DNA of 25,676 nucleotides from DATMNI01 sp035570275 (lineage in GTDB: Bacteria; Acidobacteriota; Terriglobia; Bryobacterales; Bryobacteraceae), in the NCBI GenBank assembly GCA_035570275.1, contig DATMNI010000396.1, forward strand, positions 1-25,676, given 5' to 3'. The stretch's first letter is position 1. Every line of letters starts with the position of its first letter. Below are positions 16,968 to 24,755 of the stretch, piece by piece. A program made the translations under genes and the position numbers. The notes under the pieces were generated by a model that had not been told where the DNA came from, did no database searches, and worked only from the letters and a program-made list of their open reading frames with translations.

Positions 16968-18244
16968 GCGGCCTCCCTCGTCAAAACCTGCCGCGCCTCG
17001 TTAAGCAGTTCCGGCAAGTGCAATAATCCCGGCGCGCGCAGGCGAGTAACCGCCCGCATCGTTCTCTCCGCCAGAAGCGCCGCAGCCGTATGCCAGCGCA
17101 GAGAGTCCGTCTCGGGGAACTGGCTGCGTGTGGCGTATCCGTCGAGGAATGCCTGGGCGAGACGGCGCTCACGGGATTCGGACAACCCGCCGGTGAGGCG
17201 CTCATAGCGCAGCGCGGCCAAAAAACTGCCCAGATCGGCTGCAGGCAAGCCGATCGCAGCCTGATCGAGATCGATTATTGCCACGCGGTTTCCCATCAGA
17301 ATCCCGTTCTTGGCATGCACATCTCCGTGCAGGAACGCGCTTCCTTCGCTTGAATCGCGGGTCTGGCACAATTGCTCACAAACGCTCCAGGCCAATTCCT
17401 CCAGCTCGGGCCTGACGAAGCCGATGGTTGTGGCGGCTCGCCGTAACTGCTCTGGTTGTGTCCGCTGAAATTCCTGCAGGTGCGGCGGCGCAGTTATTTG
17501 ATGCAGGCAGCCGAGCGCGGCACCGAGTTTCCGAAAACCTAACTCCATATCGTGTGGCTGCAGATCGGCGATACGCGGGCCGTGCAAAGGCTCAAACAAC
17601 AGCAGGTGATGCTGAGGCAAATGCCCACCCACTGTCGGGAAAAAGGCGTCGGCGCTTTTTCCGTTGTTCTGTGGCAGAGCCAGATACGTACGGCAACAGG
17701 TTTCACTGCGCGCATCTGCATAGATCTTGATGTAGGCCGAAACATCGCCTTGCTCACCCAGACAACGTACTGTCGCGCATTTTTCCGGCGCATACGTCAC
17801 CAGATCGCAGCGGACCCACTGGCGGCCGAGTTCTGAGGCTAACCGCTGAGGATCGGTGAGCAGGCCCAAATGCGCGATCTTGCGATCGCTCGGGAAAATC
17901 CAAAAGAGGATGCCGGCTTCCCGGCAAGCAACGGGCCCCGATGGCCAACCCTCCTTTGCGACGGTACTCTGCCGTTCGTAGGCCGCCATATCGACTCCCT
18001 GCGGCACGGCACGGCCGGCAATTACGAACTGGTGTTCCTCCGCCTGCACGCGGTAGGCTACGCGCAGGCTCTTGCCGGGGCGGTACGCGACACGGATGAC
18101 TTGACAGCGCTCAATACCTGAAGGGCCGCCAAGCCCGAGCTTATGGCTGAAAATCCGGGCCATGTAATCCGCATCAAGCAGCCGGTCGCGCTGGAGGAGC
18201 CGGCGATCTTGCGCCAGAGGAATCGCGGGATGCCCGGCCATCAT
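16964..18244 (-). CDS. APH-fold phosphotransferase (APH3) with extra N-terminal domain
   Basis: Predicted kinase of 426 residues. The catalytic loop is FLHGDVHAKNGIL (residues 304-316), and IIDLDQAAIGLPAADLGS (323-340) supplies the metal-binding aspartates. Two N-lobe-like segments are visible: IRVAYRPGKSLRVAYRVQ (50-67), and LVTYAPEKCATVRC (148-161) followed by SAYIKIYAD with a candidate ATP-binding lysine. Between them, FWIFPSDRKIAHLGLL (114-129) matches a segment in APH2. The start is the first of two adjacent ATGs and overlaps the lyase stop in ATGA. Known APH-fold kinases phosphorylate hydroxyls of small molecules. Here a sugar or lipid carrier is more likely than an aminoglycoside, because the gene lies between a lyase and an exporter. 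Confidence 0.85.
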   Translation of the reverse strand: MMAGHPAIPLAQDRRLLQRDRLLDADYMARIFSHKLGLGGPSGIERCQVIRVAYRPGKSLRVAYRVQAEEHQFVIAGRAVPQGVDMAAYERQSTVAKEGWPSGPVACREAGILFWIFPSDRKIAHLGLLTDPQRLASELGRQWVRCDLVTYAPEKCATVRCLGEQGDVSAYIKIYADARSETCCRTYLALPQNNGKSADAFFPTVGGHLPQHHLLLFEPLHGPRIADLQPHDMELGFRKLGAALGCLHQITAPPHLQEFQRTQPEQLRRAATTIGFVRPELEELAWSVCEQLCQTRDSSEGSAFLHGDVHAKNGILMGNRVAIIDLDQAAIGLPAADLGSFLAALRYERLTGGLSESRERRLAQAFLDGYATRSQFPETDSLRWHTAAALLAERTMRAVTRLRAPGLLHLPELLNEARQVLTREAA

Positions 18245-20238
18245 TCAAATCTCCCGAAACTTGTGACACAGCCACCGTCCGGGTTCCAGTGCAACCAGGG
18301 GACCAGGCCTTGGCCTGCATGAAACCCGGCTTCACGCCCTCCATCAAACAACGCCGCGCCCAGCCTGCTGAGTCTCTGCGCGTTGCAGGCAACTACGCAA
18401 AGAGTGTCTCCTGAGTCCTTGAAACGCCTCCAGACAACCGAGGCGTGGCATTGGAACGGCCCAGCCTCGTGGCCTGCGGGCGAGGAACTCCAGATCAGTT
18501 CGTCAGTGATATGGCCGTCCTCGCCGGCGCCCGTAATTTCCAACTCGGCCGTTCCCGAAGAAGAATGCGAACTACGGACCACCAGTCCAGGAGCCGGGCG
18601 CGAGAGATCGACTGGCGCCAGCACAGTCACAAATTCGGCACTGCAGACTCCGTCAATGGACGCGCTGATTACCGGGGCGCGCAACATCAGGCCGTATTGC
18701 GGCGCTACCCACCCTTCGTTCAACTGCAGTTCACTTCCCGGACTGTAAGTGAGCGCAAGACCGGGAGCGCGAACGGTGTTGCCAACGATGCAGGTGTTGC
18801 CCGACGCCTCGGGCGCCATATGAAAACGCAAATCATAGCGGTGCGGCAGATCTCCGGCCAAGGAGTCGGAAATCACCCAGTACTCGTCGTTGATAAAGAA
18901 AATACGGCGAGTGTGGCGAACTTCATAGCACGGGCTCTCGGCCATTCCCCAGAGCACGTCGAGGCCTGGCGCGCTCCATCGCTCCAGCAGTCGCGCTTCC
19001 GGCAGCGGTTGTTTCGGCTTCCCGCACCGGTAGGGGGTCTGGTCGAGACGATCCACCTGGACGGTGTTATGAGCGGCAGTACCTTTGAACCAGCGCCGCA
19101 GATTGGGCGGGTGTTCAGAATAGGTGTAGCGCCCAGGGTCAACAATTAACGGCTTCCCGCCGGCGGCAGCTTCCATACTGAGCAGGTCATAGTGCCCGTG
19201 CCCTCCATCGCCCAGCGTGCCGCAATCAAAGATCAGAAAGCGTTCATCCTGAAACGGCGTGCCGTTCTCTCCCCAGCCGCTTCGCTGGATGTAGTAGCCG
19301 GCATCGGGGAAATCGACATACCTCTTGCGTGGCGGCGTGCCGTGAACGCCGGCCGTCGCGGCGTAGAGGAAATCCCGCCTACCCAGGAGCGAAGAGGCGA
19401 GTTGCAACAGATCGCCATAGCTTCCGGCATCGCTGTCTGAAAGCGTTGGAATTCCGCCATCGGGGCGGTGACAGTGCATTGCATATTCGCAGGCACGTTC
19501 CAGCCGCTCGTCGTACCCGGCAGGAAACGCGAGCCCGAGTCGGCGCGCATTTTCGCGGGCGGCCAGGAAAGTCCGCAGCACGATCATGTGGTAGTGGGTT
19601 GAGTGCTCGCAATGCACGCCGTCAGCGCGAATATCGGTCACCAGGTTCTGGTAGAGCGCCTGCATTGAGAAGTCGATCAGATCGGCATCTGCAGCTTCAG
19701 GCAAGGCGCATGCCAGCAGAAACAGCGCATATAGTTCCAGCGTGCGATGATTGCGCGCCGCGGTCAGGTGTTCCCGCAGATAGCAGGCCTGATGCCGCAG
19801 GCTGGCAACTATGTTCTCGTCCAGTCCGCCGGAAAGGCCGCTGAAACGCGGCGCATCGGCAAATATGTTCCACGCGTAAATCCAGTTCTGTATACGCCGT
19901 GCGATGGCATCGGTTGGTCCGCAAGCAACCGGAACCTGGCGCATCCAGGAATCTACCAGGATTTCCCACGTTCGCAGAAACCGTGGCTCACCAGTTTCGG
20001 CGGAAGCTGCGGCCAGGTCCAATCCGAAATAGAATTTGCTCCAGGCAATCCGCCATTCTTCATCCTGAGGCAATCCATCGCGCACCCAATCCGGAGGAAC
20101 TCCCAGCGATAACGTAACGCCATTCTCCGTAAACTCTCCCGCGCATACCGCATCGGCAAGGGCGCGATTGTGATGAGCGTGTTCAATTACGCAAAATACA
20201 GGCTTCGGCCTGAGCGCAGCATTCAGCCGGGCAATCAT
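18241..20238 (-). CDS. Heparinase II/III-family polysaccharide lyase
   Basis: This 665-residue protein has an alpha/alpha-toroid N-terminal half and a beta-sandwich C-terminal half, as in heparinase II/III and alginate lyase families. NHRTLELYALFLLACAL (163-179) contains the conserved Asn-His segment. HCEHSTHYHMI (209-219) offers the candidate catalytic His/Tyr pair. GDGGHGHYDLLSMEAAAGG (343-361) is the signature at the start of the Heparinase_II_III domain, and AAHNTVQVD (388-396) holds a further conserved His. No signal peptide is visible, although the family is often periplasmic. Lyases inside polysaccharide biosynthesis operons usually trim or release the polymer, so the native substrate is probably the cluster's uronate-containing glycan and not heparin. 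It overlaps both neighbours by ATGA. Confidence 0.85.
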   Translation of the reverse strand: MIARLNAALRPKPVFCVIEHAHHNRALADAVCAGEFTENGVTLSLGVPPDWVRDGLPQDEEWRIAWSKFYFGLDLAAASAETGEPRFLRTWEILVDSWMRQVPVACGPTDAIARRIQNWIYAWNIFADAPRFSGLSGGLDENIVASLRHQACYLREHLTAARNHRTLELYALFLLACALPEAADADLIDFSMQALYQNLVTDIRADGVHCEHSTHYHMIVLRTFLAARENARRLGLAFPAGYDERLERACEYAMHCHRPDGGIPTLSDSDAGSYGDLLQLASSLLGRRDFLYAATAGVHGTPPRKRYVDFPDAGYYIQRSGWGENGTPFQDERFLIFDCGTLGDGGHGHYDLLSMEAAAGGKPLIVDPGRYTYSEHPPNLRRWFKGTAAHNTVQVDRLDQTPYRCGKPKQPLPEARLLERWSAPGLDVLWGMAESPCYEVRHTRRIFFINDEYWVISDSLAGDLPHRYDLRFHMAPEASGNTCIVGNTVRAPGLALTYSPGSELQLNEGWVAPQYGLMLRAPVISASIDGVCSAEFVTVLAPVDLSRPAPGLVVRSSHSSSGTAELEITGAGEDGHITDELIWSSSPAGHEAGPFQCHASVVWRRFKDSGDTLCVVACNAQRLSRLGAALFDGGREAGFHAGQGLVPWLHWNPDGGCVTSFGRFE

Positions 20239-21587
20239 GCTGCCTGCTCCCCAAGGGCTGCACGCTTCCGAAACAAGTCGGCCAACTCAGCCGCAAATAT
20301 CTCGCCATCGAAACGTTGCGCAATGGTCCGCTGCGCATTGCGCCCCAGCCGCGCGGCCAGATCGGGGTCTTCCTGCAGACGCTGTAACGCATTCGCCAAT
20401 TCGCAAGGATCCTCAGGAGGCGCTAACATGCCATTGATTCCGTGCTGGATGAGCTCCGGAATACCGGATACGGGGGTTGTGATTACCGGCAGGCCAACGG
20501 CCATGGCCTCGATCAGGACATTGGGAATTCCGTCGCGATCGCCGTTGTCCAGAATGCGGCAGGGCAGGCAGAACACGCTTGCACGCCGAAATTCTTCGAA
20601 GACCTGCGACTGCGGCATTGGCCCCGGCAGATGGATGAAGTCTTCCAGATGGTGCTCCGAGATGAGGCCGCGGATTTTCGGCTCGTGTTCCCCGCTTTCC
20701 GCAACAATTGTCAGGTCGAAAGAAATGCCGCGCTGACGAAGAATCGCGCACGCCTCCGTCAGGATGTCGAAACCCTTTTTCGGGATCAGCCGGCCAACTG
20801 CGAGTATGCGGAGATCCGCCGGAGCGGAACGGGATCCGGAGTGCTGCTTCAGAAAATTGGTAAAATCCGTGCTTAGCCCGTGATATACGCAATGAACCGG
20901 GGTACGGCTGCCCAGTTGCTCCAGATACTCGCGATTGGCATCGGTGCAGGTCACCACAAATTCGGCTGCATCCATCTTGCGGCGCAGCAATCCGGCCGGA
21001 TTCAGTGACGGCAGATAGATGTCCTTGGCATGCGCGGTGAAAGAAAATGGAATGCCGGTCATCAGGGAGGCCAGCCACGCGATGGTTGTTGCGCCATGGC
21101 AATAGTGAGCGTGAATGTGGACTATATCGCGAGACTGCCGCAACTGATCGGCCAGAATGGCCGCTTGCAGAAATTCCTTGAGATACACTTTGCGCGGCCA
21201 GGCCCAGAACTCGCGCCGGGCACGAACTGCCTGCGCAAAAGCTGCCCGGACGGCTTTCGCAATTCCAGCCGGGCGCTGCCGCAACACGCGCCGGAGAGGG
21301 GGCAGAAAGTCCGATAGATGAAGAGCGAGCCACTTGAAAAGCGGAATGGCTGACAGAGATGCCGTTGCCGGCATGTAGAACCGCTTGGCTTCAATCAAGT
21401 CGGCTGTTTCGCAGCGCACCGATTCTTCCGGCGGCTTCACGATATAAAGCCGCAGCCTTAGCCCCTGCCGCTCGAGGCGGTAAATTTCGCTGGTGATAAA
21501 CGTATCCGTCAGGCGCGGAAATCCCTTCAGCACGTAGGCGATCGTGCCCTCAACGGCCTGCGCGGTTCCCGTGCCTGGCTCACGCAT
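20235..21587 (-). CDS. GT4-family glycosyltransferase (colanic-acid-type), second of a tandem pair
   Basis: Cytoplasmic or membrane-associated GT-B glycosyltransferase of about 450 residues. The N-terminus has AYVLKGFPRLTDTFITSEIY, the 'FP...ETF..EI..LE..G' opening of WcaL-like enzymes. The donor-binding half has VGRLIPKKGFDIL, then GDRDGIPNVLIEAMAVGLPV, which contains the E-x7-E type element, and GIPELIQHGINGML. ATG 21587 is chosen over GTG 21593 because GAGGAG lies 5-6 nt before the ATG and would be too close to the GTG. The gene overlaps the first GT4 by 8 bp and the lyase by 4 bp. A positively charged helical insert (about 105-140) may sit on the membrane. Donor and acceptor are unknown. 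Confidence 0.9.
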   Translation of the reverse strand: MREPGTGTAQAVEGTIAYVLKGFPRLTDTFITSEIYRLERQGLRLRLYIVKPPEESVRCETADLIEAKRFYMPATASLSAIPLFKWLALHLSDFLPPLRRVLRQRPAGIAKAVRAAFAQAVRARREFWAWPRKVYLKEFLQAAILADQLRQSRDIVHIHAHYCHGATTIAWLASLMTGIPFSFTAHAKDIYLPSLNPAGLLRRKMDAAEFVVTCTDANREYLEQLGSRTPVHCVYHGLSTDFTNFLKQHSGSRSAPADLRILAVGRLIPKKGFDILTEACAILRQRGISFDLTIVAESGEHEPKIRGLISEHHLEDFIHLPGPMPQSQVFEEFRRASVFCLPCRILDNGDRDGIPNVLIEAMAVGLPVITTPVSGIPELIQHGINGMLAPPEDPCELANALQRLQEDPDLAARLGRNAQRTIAQRFDGEIFAAELADLFRKRAALGEQAA

Positions 21588-22656
21588 AAACACTCCTCAG
21601 CAAATGGCAAAACTCATCCGTGCAGCGTCGCATGTCGTAATCGCGTTCTACCCGCCGGCGAGCGTTTTCTCCCAATCTCCGAAGCGTCGCGGGATCCCGC
21701 CCCAACTCCTCAATGGCGGCAGCTAACGATGCAGCATCATTCGGTGAGACCAACAGCCCGGTTTCCTGAGGAACGACTGCGCTCGCAATCGCGCCCGCCG
21801 TACTGCCAATAACAGGTCGGCCGGAGGCCATCGCTTCGAGGACGACATTCGGCAATCCATCGCGGTCGCCGGTGTGGTCCACAATCGAAGGCGCCGCCAG
21901 CAGATGCGCGCTGCTATACAGCGCTGGCAGATCGTCGTGTGTCGTTGCTCCGCAAAGCCGAACGCGTGGTCCCAACCCATGCTGCCGGATTAGGTCCTCC
22001 AGCCTTTTTCGTTCCGGGCCTTCTCCTGCAATCGTCATCTCGAAAGGGATCCGAAGGCGCGCGGCGGCCTCCAGCAGAACATGGAAGCCTTTCTTCTCTA
22101 CCAGCCTGCCAACAGCAAGAACGTGGAGCACTTGAGTGCCGGGGAAAGATTCCGGGTGGAATCGTTCGAGGTCGACGCCGTGTGGAACGACAACAACCCT
22201 GGCGCCAGAGCCATTCAGCTCGCCGGCTACATCGCGATTGCAGGCCACCACGCAAGCTGCTTGCCGGGCCCGGGCAGCAAGCATCTGCCGGTCCACCTTG
22301 CGCGCATCTCTGGCATGAATGCTGAAGCTGTAAGGTATTGCCATCCGTGCGGCCACTTGTTCGGCGACTTCCGCGGGAAAATGCGCAAAGTATCCATGGA
22401 CGCCATTCACGTTTTTTCCGGCAAGCCAGTGGACGATTTCGTCGGCCTGCTCGGACGCGCTCGCGCCGCTCAGAATCCTGACTCGTGCGCTGAGCATTTT
22501 TCCCGAGGGCTGCAGAGCCAACGGCTCGCCCTGCTTGGTGGCGAAGATGGCGGCAAGCGCGCCACGCTGTTCAAGGGCCAGAATCTCATTGGCGGCGAAG
22601 GTTTCCGAGTGCCGGGGAAAACCACTGAGGATCATGACAATCCCGCGGCTGCTCAT
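21580..22656 (-). CDS. GT4-family glycosyltransferase, first of a tandem pair
   Basis: GT-B glycosyltransferase of 358 residues. It opens with VMILSGFPRHSETFAANEIL, parallel to the next gene. FSIHARDARK in the acceptor domain, VVVPHGVDLERFHP, VGRLVEKKGFHVLLEA and GDRDGLPNVVLEAMASGRPV mark a GT4 enzyme. ATG 22656 overlaps the preceding stop in ATGA and fits the operon pattern better than GTG 22665, although no strong ribosome binding site is seen. Sharing of the GDRDG-PNV-EAMA segment with the downstream GT4 suggests an old tandem duplication. It would add one sugar during assembly of the glycan. Linkage and donor cannot be predicted. Confidence 0.9.
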   Translation of the reverse strand: MSSRGIVMILSGFPRHSETFAANEILALEQRGALAAIFATKQGEPLALQPSGKMLSARVRILSGASASEQADEIVHWLAGKNVNGVHGYFAHFPAEVAEQVAARMAIPYSFSIHARDARKVDRQMLAARARQAACVVACNRDVAGELNGSGARVVVVPHGVDLERFHPESFPGTQVLHVLAVGRLVEKKGFHVLLEAAARLRIPFEMTIAGEGPERKRLEDLIRQHGLGPRVRLCGATTHDDLPALYSSAHLLAAPSIVDHTGDRDGLPNVVLEAMASGRPVIGSTAGAIASAVVPQETGLLVSPNDAASLAAAIEELGRDPATLRRLGENARRRVERDYDMRRCTDEFCHLLRSVYA

Positions 22657-23885
22657 GCCGCCCACCGCTGCTGTTCCAGCAGGCTGGCGACACGCTGTCC
22701 CAGGCGCGGAAGACCATCCAGATCCAGCGTGCCTGCTGCTGCCGGATGAGAGTTCAGCACTGCCATCACTTTCGAAATTACAAACTCGGAGTTGAGATCC
22801 TCCGGTTCGATGAGTTCGAACAAGCCGAGTGCGTTCAGCAGCCGCGCCCGAATCAGTTGTTCGCGTACCGGGTAGGCCCGCGGGATCAGAATAGCGCGTC
22901 GGGAAAACGACAGCAGCTCGCAGACCGTGTTGTATCCGGCCTGCGAAATCACCAGATCTGCTTGCGCGTATTGCTGCGACAACTCAGCTTCAAAATCGAG
23001 AAAAGTGACATCGGCGAGATAGCTGAAATTCTGCCGAAAATCGTGCCGCCGGGTAGCTGGCATTTGCGGCCCGAAGATTACGGTAGTGCGCAGCGCGATT
23101 TTTCGCGGCAAAGTCGAAAGCCCGGCGAGATAGGCCTCAATCATCGGGCTGCCGTCACCGCCGCCGCCGGTTGTCACCAGAATGCGCGGCGGCCCTCCTG
23201 CGGGCTCAGTCGTAACTACGGGCCGTTTCAGGTATCCACAGTAGTAGGTTTTTCGAGCCACCGATTCAGGGAATCCGTATTCCCGCACCGTGTCGAAAAT
23301 GGCGCTGCAGCCATAAATCCAAACCTCGTCATAGAACCTGTCGATTGTTCCGAAGCTGCCGTCTTCGGCCAGCACCTTTCGCGTTCGCTCCGGCTCATCC
23401 AGAATGTCGCGCACGCCCAGCACGAGCTTGGTCTGCCGGCCGCTTCCGCGTATCGCCGCCAGTGCAGGTAAAAGCTCCCCGCCTACTCCTCCGGCCCTCT
23501 TATCGACAATCATCAGGTCGGGATCAAACCGCAAAATGGATTCCTTGAGAATGGCTGCGCGCGTCTCGTTCACTTCTTTAGGGCAACCGGTCAGATGGCG
23601 CGGGACGTATCGCTCAGCCTCCACTCTGTCAAGGCATGGCAGCTTGATGTAATCAATCCCCTCGGGAATACGAAAAGCGTGAATCATCGGCGAGCCGGTG
23701 ATGATGAGGATGGAACTGCCCGGATAACGAGCCGTTAGCTCCTCCGAGATGAGAAGGGTACGGCGAATGTTGCCCATCCCGAACGTGTCGTGCGAGTAGA
23801 GGAGGATTTTGGGTGGCGAAGCTGAAGCTGCCACGTTAGTCTGTCCCTGTAAGAATGCATGTGGCGGAAATGTAAGTTCCGGCAT
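22653..23885 (-). CDS. MurG-like GT-B glycosyltransferase, first gene of the operon
   Basis: This 410-residue protein resembles the MurG/GT28 fold. KILLYSHDTFGMGNIRR (residues 26-42) is the glycine-containing N-terminal loop. VTTGGGGDGSPMIEAYLAGL is the C-domain glycine-rich turn, and VISQAGYNTVCELLSF with AILIPRAYPVREQ forms the probable donor-binding region. The first 25 residues (before PPKILLYS) are not part of the fold and may mean a later start, but no better start codon with a ribosome binding site is visible. ATG 23885 has GAGG about 12 nt upstream. It shares its opening with a gene remnant just upstream (24085-24198) and its fold with the N-terminal half of the fusion protein at 10526-12553. 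Donor and acceptor are unknown. Confidence 0.85.
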   Translation of the reverse strand: MPELTFPPHAFLQGQTNVAASASPPKILLYSHDTFGMGNIRRTLLISEELTARYPGSSILIITGSPMIHAFRIPEGIDYIKLPCLDRVEAERYVPRHLTGCPKEVNETRAAILKESILRFDPDLMIVDKRAGGVGGELLPALAAIRGSGRQTKLVLGVRDILDEPERTRKVLAEDGSFGTIDRFYDEVWIYGCSAIFDTVREYGFPESVARKTYYCGYLKRPVVTTEPAGGPPRILVTTGGGGDGSPMIEAYLAGLSTLPRKIALRTTVIFGPQMPATRRHDFRQNFSYLADVTFLDFEAELSQQYAQADLVISQAGYNTVCELLSFSRRAILIPRAYPVREQLIRARLLNALGLFELIEPEDLNSEFVISKVMAVLNSHPAAAGTLDLDGLPRLGQRVASLLEQQRWAA

Positions 23886-24084
23886 CTGTGGAATACCCTC
23901 GCAAGTAATAGAAGAAACCTGGCTTCACCTTCGTGAGCCGCGCATCGAAGATCTCTTCCGCGTTCAGCTAACTCCGTGACCCGAACTAAGACTACTGCGA
24001 TACATGTCGGTCAGTTGTTAACACTTTGTAACAATTCTGTTCGAGCAATGCCCCAACGCCGGTACCCCCAACCCAACATAACTC
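23886..24084. promoter_or_regulatory. Short spacer between glycosyltransferase remnant and operon start
   Basis: This interval of about 200 bp contains a partial inverted repeat (TTGTTA 24015-24020 with TAACAA 24029-24034, 8-nt loop). It also contains the non-homologous tail of the small remnant ORF. I see no convincing promoter for the operon here. Confidence 0.25.
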
Positions 24085-24198
24085 CAGCAGGATGGATAAG
24101 TTCGGCAAAACCTCCGCCATATGAGTACAAATGGCAAGCATGCGGCGGATATTTCCCAAACCATAGGTATCGTGCGAATAGACCAGCATCTTTGTCAT
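23992..24198 (-). pseudogene. N-terminal remnant of a second MurG-like glycosyltransferase
   Basis: The first 38 codons (24085-24198) read MTKMLVYSHDTYGLGNIRRM and then LAICTHMAEVLPNLSILL. They align with residues 26-63 of the intact glycosyltransferase starting at 23885 (YSHDTFGMGNIRR). The similarity then stops abruptly, and 30 unrelated codons lead to a stop at 23992. The ATG at 24198 has a good ribosome binding site (GGAGAG, about 6 nt away), better than that of the intact gene. This looks like the stump of a tandem paralog whose body was deleted. It may still be translated as a 68-residue leader peptide. Confidence 0.65.
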
Positions 24199-24361
24199 AA
24201 GGACTCTCCGTTATCGTGATGTGGATGCTGCCGCTGGTCGTATCCGTGCGCGATTCAGTTCGCGCACTTCCTACCAATTTGCCCAATTCAATGTCTGTTC
24301 AAGCGGTGCAGCATTGCGAGACCAAATGCACTTTCAGCAACCATACACGGTTTACAGACTC

Positions 24362-24390
24362 GTTACAAGACGGTTTCAGGTTTTTGACAA
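24362..24390 (-). promoter_or_regulatory. Candidate sigma-70-type promoter for the operon (proximal)
   Basis: Read on the minus strand, TTGTCA (24385-24390) and TGTAAC (24362-24367) are separated by exactly 17 nt. They match the -35 consensus in 5 of 6 positions and the -10 in 4 of 6. About 170 bp separate it from the remnant ORF start. Prediction by eye only. Confidence 0.25.
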
Positions 24391-24402
24391 TTCTTTCAAG
24401 AC

Positions 24403-24431
24403 ATTTAACAACACTAGAAATTCTGTCTCAA
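24403..24431 (-). promoter_or_regulatory. Candidate sigma-70-type promoter for the operon (distal)
   Basis: On the minus strand, TTGAGA (24426-24431) and TTAAAT (24403-24408) are separated by 17 nt, with 5 of 6 and 4 of 6 consensus matches. A palindrome lies 19 bp upstream of the -35 box. Only one of the two overlapping-region candidates need be real. Confidence 0.25.
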
Positions 24432-24449
24432 TGCATAGACCTAAGGCTA

Positions 24450-24463
24450 AGTACCACGGTACT
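24450..24463. promoter_or_regulatory. 14-bp palindrome, possible operator
   Basis: AGTACC and GGTACT form perfect 6-bp arms around a 2-nt centre. A further GGTACC lies at 24483-24488. The position just upstream of a candidate minus-strand promoter fits an activator or repressor site. No regulator can be named. Confidence 0.25.
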
Positions 24464-24614
24464 GAAACTTTTGGAGTTTTCTGGTACCTGGCGCACTAAC
24501 TAGGCCCTTAGCAGAGAACTGACATGTCAAATCTTGACCGCTTGAAAGTAAATATTCTCCGGCCTGATACAAACCTTGCTGCTCAGTTGTATATCACTAA
24601 AAGGAGCCAGTCTG

Positions 24615-24755
24615 ATGTCGCGAGACCCTCGTTTGGGGCCGGCCAGGGAAGCCGATGCCTCGGACGGTGTTTTCGCAAAATTTCGGATGCTCAAGCTTTT
24701 TCGAGTCGTAGTGTCAAGATTTCAGACCGAGCCGAAGGGTGCGGAGTGTGTTTGA
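24615..24755 (+). CDS. Possible small ORF behind a good ribosome binding site
   Basis: This 46-codon ORF starts at ATG 24615, 8 nt after AAGGAG (24601-24606). It runs MSRDPRLGPAREADASDGVF to a stop at 24755 and then appears to continue in another frame as FEDPQARMMVLGVSAKSG. A longer gene with a one-base frameshift is therefore possible. No family is recognised. Support is limited to the ribosome binding site and the apparent continuity across the shift. Confidence 0.2.
   Translation: MSRDPRLGPAREADASDGVFAKFRMLKLFRVVVSRFQTEPKGAECV

Larger units (their letters stand above)
24199..24614. other. AT-richer intergenic region, likely operon control region
   Basis: Base composition is visibly less GC-rich than on either side. 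No ORF has a recognisable product. It holds two candidate minus-strand promoters (24362-24390 and 24403-24431) and a 14-bp palindrome (24450-24463). It is the most likely site of transcription initiation for the minus-strand glycan operon. Confidence 0.4.

Noticed and set aside
4804..18244. The three APH-fold genes as aminoglycoside resistance determinants
   Set aside because: The fold motif alone does not indicate resistance. Length, extra N-terminal domains and placement among glycan genes point to another substrate.
24015..24034. TTGTTA/TAACAA inverted repeat as a terminator
   Set aside because: The stem is only 6 bp and AT-rich, and there is no following T-run in either direction.
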